Assembly (NCBI GenBank): GCA_022616085.1
Contig: JAKEFN010000021.1
Span: 1 to 15,111, forward strand
Origin: a bacterium
GTDB lineage: Bacteria; Patescibacteriota; Minisyncoccia; Phycocordibacterales; JAKEFN01
Length of the DNA stretch: 15,111 nt
Direction: 5' to 3'
The position numbers and the translations under genes are program-made. How positions within the stretch are numbered: the stretch's first letter is position 1; each line of letters opens with the position of its first letter. Below, piece by piece: positions 12,257 to 15,111 of this stretch. The notes under the pieces are model-generated. The model searched no databases. It was not told where the DNA came from and saw only the letters and a list, made by a program, of their open reading frames with translations.

Positions 12257-13585
12257 ATGCACGGCATAAAAAATAATTTTCGATTTTTTTGGGGCAGAAT
12301 CTTTTTTTCTTTTCTCGGGATATGTATTTTGATTGGAATATTTTTTTTCGCCCGCGGAGCGTTTGCGATCGAGCTTCCCCCGATCGACAACCCCATCTCA
12401 AAAGTTTCGTCTCTCTACTGCCTTCTTATTGCGGTGCTTCGATATATTACGCTGATCGCGATTCCCGTCATGGTCGTGATGCTTATATATGCGGGTCTTA
12501 TGTATGTTACGGCGGAAGGGGATCCTCAAAAATTGACGAAAGCACGCGCGCTTTTCATGTATACCGTCATCGGCGCCGCGATTGCTCTTGGATCATGGAC
12601 GATAGGAGCTCTCGTTGACGTTACTGTAAGCCAGATTGTCGACGGCCCGGGCGCCGGTTCGGAGTCATGTTCCTTCTTATCCGGGCAGAATGCCGTTGGG
12701 CCACAGGCGCCTCTGCCCGAAGCCGCCCCGGTTCCCGCCGCGTTCACCCCGATTGCGCTTCCGGTGTTTTTGGGAGCTCAAGCTGATGTGGAAGAATGTT
12801 TAACCAATCCCGGAGGACTTACAACCCAGCAGGAAGAGATAGATTCGCTTGACAGCACAAGCGAATGTTATTTTACGGATTTTTTGAAATTGGCGGTGAA
12901 TGACGCGCAGACGACCCCGAATGAACAGACGTATCTTTTTTTATCGAATTTCGGTTCGCTCGGTCCGGGCGATGCGGACTCTGCTCTGCACACGGTGATT
13001 GGCGGAGACGGCTGTACCATCGTGCCAAATAGGGCCGTAGGGGAAATTATTGACACGCTTCATCCTGAAAGGATTTTTCAACTCCATACGCATCCTTTAG
13101 GGGTTGGAGCAACATCAATTCCGCCAAGCTTAACTGACATAGAAACTTTAATAGAGCAAGAAAATTCCTTTGAGGTTTCCGGCACAGACATAATCGGTGT
13201 TGTCGCTGATGCAAGCGGAGTCTGGCATTATAGCGTACCTTATGAAAGCGCCTTCAACCAAATGCTTGTAGTCAATCAAAAATTGGAATCTGAATTTTTT
13301 GCTCTCCCTGTTGTTACGGATTATTTTTACGAGGTAGATATTAGCCGAGAAGATTTGTTTGACCTTGCCGCGAAGGGAAATCTCGGTCAAGAAGCTCAAG
13401 ATAAAGTAAAGGAAATCGATCAAAATCTTGCCCCGTATTATAAATTTTATGAACAAGACCAGAGAATACCCGCCGCAAAAAATACCGCGGAAGCGCAAGC
13501 AATCCTTGATGAGCGTTTGGCGCTTGAACGAGATCTTGGCATATTTGTTGAGAGATTAGATCTTACTTCGTGCATAGAACCGTAG
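12257..13585 (+). CDS. VirB2/TrbC-like two-helix protein fused to a JAMM/MPN-like metallopeptidase domain
   Basis: The 442-residue product has a signal-type helix (about 12-37), then two membrane helices (about 57-83 and 97-120) joined by a short basic loop (TAEGDPQKLTKARALF). This is the module shared with the next three genes. A proline/alanine-rich linker (about 145-170) leads to a globular region. In that region FQLHTHPLGVGATSIPPSLTDIETL has H277, H279, P280, S291 and D294 in the order H-x-H-P...P-S-x-x-D of JAB1/MPN/Mov34 zinc peptidases. The loop before the serine is about four residues longer than usual. E223 (NEQTYLFL) could be the catalytic glutamate. The strand GVVADASGVWHYSVP also fits the fold. 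The domain would face outside the cell. The C-terminal 100 residues are helical and unassigned. Confidence 0.65.
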   Translation: MHGIKNNFRFFWGRIFFSFLGICILIGIFFFARGAFAIELPPIDNPISKVSSLYCLLIAVLRYITLIAIPVMVVMLIYAGLMYVTAEGDPQKLTKARALFMYTVIGAAIALGSWTIGALVDVTVSQIVDGPGAGSESCSFLSGQNAVGPQAPLPEAAPVPAAFTPIALPVFLGAQADVEECLTNPGGLTTQQEEIDSLDSTSECYFTDFLKLAVNDAQTTPNEQTYLFLSNFGSLGPGDADSALHTVIGGDGCTIVPNRAVGEIIDTLHPERIFQLHTHPLGVGATSIPPSLTDIETLIEQENSFEVSGTDIIGVVADASGVWHYSVPYESAFNQMLVVNQKLESEFFALPVVTDYFYEVDISREDLFDLAAKGNLGQEAQDKVKEIDQNLAPYYKFYEQDQRIPAAKNTAEAQAILDERLALERDLGIFVERLDLTSCIEP

Positions 13586-13593
13586 ACTGCGAT

Positions 13594-13652
13594 TTATCCA
13601 CCCCTCACTTAGAAATGCTTGCGATGCCTTTCTAAGTGAGGGGTTATCCACA
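13594..13652. repeat. 15-base-pair perfect hairpin flanked by TTATCCAC direct repeats
   Basis: CCCCTCACTTAGAAA (13601-13615) pairs perfectly with TTTCTAAGTGAGGGG (13629-13643) around the loop tgcttgcgatgcc, whose centre CTTGCGATG equals the apex of the 4221-4245 hairpin. TTATCCAC occurs directly on both sides (13594-13601 and 13644-13651). The right copy with the next base is a consensus DnaA box. No T-run follows, so it is not a typical terminator; the arrangement suggests a tiny non-autonomous mobile hairpin with target duplication. Confidence 0.7.
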
Positions 13653-13686
13653 CGCATATTTTATTGCGATGAATTATACTATAATG

Positions 13687-14127
13687 ATGAAAAGTGGAAT
13701 GAAATCTGCTTTATTTTTCACAACATGTCTGGTTTTAGCGGTGCCTTTATTTGTATCGGCACAAGTGACCATAACGTGCCCTGACGGAAGTACCGTTCAA
13801 TTGCCAGAGGTATGTCCGCCGACAACAGCCCCTGGAGATCCTGCCGAACCGACCGCGTTTGACGGATTTGAGAATCCGCTCAAAGATATCGGGTCTTGGC
13901 CCGAATTCATCGAAGCCGCGCTTCGGATTGTCGTTCTTATCGGCATACCTCTGGGAACCGTTTTTATTATTTGGGCAGGACTTACTTTTGTAACGGCGGC
14001 CGGAAGCGAAGAAAAGATAAAGCAGGCGCGCGGAGCGTTCACATGGGCGGTTATCGGCATGGCGCTCGTGCTCGGGGCATGGGGATTATCGCTTGTGATA
14101 GAGAATACGATTCAGACGCTCCAATAG
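13687..14127 (+). CDS. VirB2/TrbC-like two-helix membrane protein (pilin-like)
   Basis: From the ATG at 13687 the product is 146 residues. It has a signal peptide (MKSALFFTTCLVLAVPLFVSA-Q), a secreted segment with CPDGSTVQLPEVCPP (two cysteines, possible disulfide), then two helices: IEAALRIVVLIGIPLGTVFIIWAGLTFV and GAFTWAVIGMALVLGAWGLSLVI. They are joined by TAAGSEEKIKQARGA. This matches VirB2/TrbC-type small pilin topology and the module of the preceding gene. The start is uncertain: ATGs at 13669, 13684, 13687 and 13699 are in frame, and TATACT/TATAAT at 13675-13685 could make a leaderless start at 13687 or 13699. No type IV secretion gene is seen nearby. Confidence 0.7.
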   Translation: MKSGMKSALFFTTCLVLAVPLFVSAQVTITCPDGSTVQLPEVCPPTTAPGDPAEPTAFDGFENPLKDIGSWPEFIEAALRIVVLIGIPLGTVFIIWAGLTFVTAAGSEEKIKQARGAFTWAVIGMALVLGAWGLSLVIENTIQTLQ

Positions 14128-14181
14128 TATTGTTAATAATGTTGTCGATGCTTTGATATTTTGTAATAGATATTTCGCGAT

Positions 14182-14285
14182 AAACTCAAATGTCAAAACT
14201 TAAAAGTCAAAACCGCAACGTAAAACTTAAAACTGAAACAGTTTTGACTTTTAAGTTGTTGTTTTTAATTTTAAACTTTGAGTTT
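14182..14285. repeat. Nested AT-rich inverted repeat in the gap before the third two-helix gene
   Basis: AACTTAAAAGTCAAAAC (14197-14213) and its perfect complement (14241-14257) form a 17-base-pair inner stem. AAACTCAAA (14182-14190) and TTTGAGTTT (14277-14285) form an outer 9-base-pair stem. Within the inner loop AAACTG-aaa-CAGTTT makes a further small hairpin. The gap of about 190 bases (14128-14317) holds no gene; this structure is its only clear content. It resembles A/T-rich, low-complexity dispersed repeats seen in CPR intergenic DNA. Confidence 0.7.
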
Positions 14286-14317
14286 TGAGATTATCTTGCA
14301 TATTCATAAATCTATTC

Positions 14318-14662
14318 ATGAAAAAAAACGCCATTATCATAATGCTTCTAGTGTCGCCACTTCCCGCTTTTGCCCAAGGGTGCGATGTTACCGATTTCCT
14401 TTCCCTCGCAGGTTGTTTGGTGGACCTTCTTAATTTTTTTGTGCCGTTTCTTATAGGGATTGGCCTCATGCTCTTTTTTTGGGGACTTGCGAAATTTATT
14501 CTCGCGCAATCGGCGGGAGATCAGCAGGGTATAAGTGGAGGGAGACAGCTTATGATATGGGGAATTGTCGCATTATTTGTTATGGTTTCTATTTGGGGTA
14601 TTGTGCAGATACTTGCAAACACATTCGGCTGGACGTTCGGCGTGCCCCAATTGCCGACATAA
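14318..14662 (+). CDS. VirB2/TrbC-like two-helix membrane protein
   Basis: From the ATG at 14318 the protein has 114 residues: a signal peptide (MKKNAIIIMLLVSPLPAFA-Q), a short segment with two cysteines (GCDVTDFLSLAGCLVDLL), and two helices, NFFVPFLIGIGLMLFFWGLAKFIL and RQLMIWGIVALFVMVSIWGIVQIL. They are joined by a short glycine/glutamine-rich loop (AQSAGDQQGISGG). Its helix pattern FWG...[15-25]...WGIVA...WGI is shared with the next gene and less closely with the two preceding ones. An upstream in-frame ATG at 14285 would add 11 residues before the signal peptide and is less likely. The stop is 16 bases before the next start. Confidence 0.7.
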   Translation: MKKNAIIIMLLVSPLPAFAQGCDVTDFLSLAGCLVDLLNFFVPFLIGIGLMLFFWGLAKFILAQSAGDQQGISGGRQLMIWGIVALFVMVSIWGIVQILANTFGWTFGVPQLPT

Positions 14663-14678
14663 AATTTATTGCTCATTT

Positions 14679-14912
14679 ATGGACCTATTTGATGTCATCG
14701 GAATCGGCACCACATGGATTAATCTCGCGATACAAGTCGCAGTCGCAATCGCGCTTATTGTTTTTTTCTGGGGTGTTAGCAAGCATTTCACGGCCTCTTC
14801 CGACCAAGAGCGCGAGGCCGCGCGCGGCACTATGGTATGGGGCGTTGTGGCTATTTTTATAATCGCGTCATTTTGGGGAATTATTGCGCTTGTCCAAAAT
14901 ACGTTTTATTAG
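14679..14912 (+). CDS. VirB2/TrbC-like minimal two-helix membrane protein
   Basis: The 77-residue product starts at MDLFDVIGIGTTW (the ATG at 14679); a longer in-frame version from 14565 would overlap the preceding gene by almost 100 bases and is rejected. Two helices, WINLAIQVAVAIALIVFFWGVSKHF and GTMVWGVVAIFIIASFWGIIALV, flank the loop TASSDQEREAARG. Unlike its three neighbours it has no signal peptide, so it is the bare module. The shared FWG-loop-ARG-W.V-WGI pattern shows it is a paralogue of the gene before it. It is likely co-transcribed with that gene and ends the cluster. Confidence 0.7.
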   Translation: MDLFDVIGIGTTWINLAIQVAVAIALIVFFWGVSKHFTASSDQEREAARGTMVWGVVAIFIIASFWGIIALVQNTFY

Positions 14913-14923
14913 CGACGTAGGGC

Positions 14924-14966
14924 GAGAGAAATGAAAACAGCAGTTTTCATTTTTGCAATTTCTCTC
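14924..14966 (+). terminator. Nested hairpin with T-run, probable terminator of the two-helix gene cluster
   Basis: ATGAAAAC (14931-14938) and GTTTTCAT (14943-14950) form an 8-base-pair stem with loop AGCA, and T residues continue through 14954. An outer stem GAGAGAA/TTCTCTC (14924-14930 and 14960-14966) can close around it. It lies 11 bases after the last stop codon, so termination is the likely role. Confidence 0.6.
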
Positions 14967-15010
14967 TCTATTTTTCTTATGCAGAGAAGAGGGTAATATA
15001 TTATCGATAC

Positions 15011-15111
15011 CTAGAGCATGTTCAAAAACTCTTGACTACTGCGAATTCATGTCGCGGGCTGCAAACGGCGGCTCGGAAAGACTCAAAATATCAACAATAT
15101 TCTTCGCTTTC
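15011..15111. repeat. Dispersed repeat, right copy (left arm plus core)
   Basis: Bases 15076-15111 repeat the core at 1-36 with one difference. Bases 15011-15050 (CTAGAGC to GAATTCAT) are the inverted counterpart of 61-101. Here the arm precedes the core, while at the left end the arm follows it, as expected if each copy is a long palindrome arm'-core-arm cut at opposite sides. The stretch 14967-15010 between the terminator and the arm contains nothing recognisable. Confidence 0.8.

Noticed and set aside
13594..13652. Chromosomal origin, because of the TTATCCACA box
   Set aside because: Only one perfect and one near-perfect box are present, with no AT-rich unwinding region of the usual kind and no dnaA or dnaN nearby.
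1..15111. Terminal 36-base repeat as evidence for a circular 15 kb replicon
   Set aside because: The copies differ at one base and sit inside larger elements in opposite arm arrangement, and the window holds chromosomal ribosomal, rpoA and gyrA genes. A broken assembly at a dispersed repeat is more likely.
1..15111. Alternative genetic code with TGA as glycine
   Set aside because: gyrA, rplM and the methyltransferase end naturally at TGA, with the next gene or a promoter immediately following.
1..15111. tRNA, rRNA or CRISPR arrays
   Set aside because: No cloverleaf with a T-arm signature, no rRNA-like conserved blocks and no regularly spaced repeats were found.

Overview
The window looks like a 15.1 kb stretch, probably a whole metagenomic contig, from a Candidate Phyla Radiation bacterium, most likely Parcubacteria-like. 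This is inferred from compact, slightly diverged ribosomal proteins, few Shine-Dalgarno sites, some apparently leaderless promoters, a TM-anchored solute-binding protein without an ABC transporter, and a cluster of tiny two-helix VirB2/TrbC-like membrane proteins. TGA is used as a normal stop, so the recoded SR1/Gracilibacteria lineages are excluded. Both ends of the window lie in two copies of the same 36-base repeat with inverted arms, which suggests assembly broke at a dispersed repeat.

Layout. Positions 1-211: left repeat copy and a leader with small hairpins. Positions 212-4150 (+): translation/transcription operon rpmJ-rpsM-rpsK-rpsD-rpoA-rplQ-rplM-rpsI, with an extra promoter before rpoA. 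It closes with a bidirectional terminator near 4190. Positions 4291-4958 (-): a NADAR (YbiA-like) gene joined by an ATGA overlap to an upstream 40-codon ORF. Positions 5019-6496 (-): a two-gene membrane operon, a signal-peptide beta-solenoid (bactofilin-like) protein with C-terminal membrane helices, then a YvlD/4TM 'phage holin family' protein. Positions 6640-7587 (+): a divergently transcribed membrane-anchored SPFH-like protein with its own good promoter and terminator. Positions 7698-10193 (+): gyrA. Positions 10280-10810 (+): a class I SAM methyltransferase behind a -10 box so close to the ATG that the mRNA should be leaderless.

Positions 10859-14912 (+) are the most unusual part. They hold a membrane-anchored extracellular solute-binding-like protein, then four consecutive proteins sharing a VirB2/TrbC-like two-helix module. 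The first of these carries a C-terminal extracytoplasmic domain with a JAMM/MPN-like H-x-H-P...P-S-x-x-D metal-binding signature. I read this as a candidate cell-surface module (pilus-like or membrane-pore subunits plus a surface metallo-isopeptidase and a binding protein). No assembly ATPase or VirB4/VirB6/VirD4 gene is visible, so the function is inference.

Several intergenic palindromes punctuate the window. Two share the 9-base sequence CTTGCGATG at the hairpin apex, and one of these is bracketed by TTATCCAC direct repeats. Another is a nested AT-rich inverted repeat before the third pilin-like gene. Together with the end repeats they suggest a genome with small dispersed hairpin elements.
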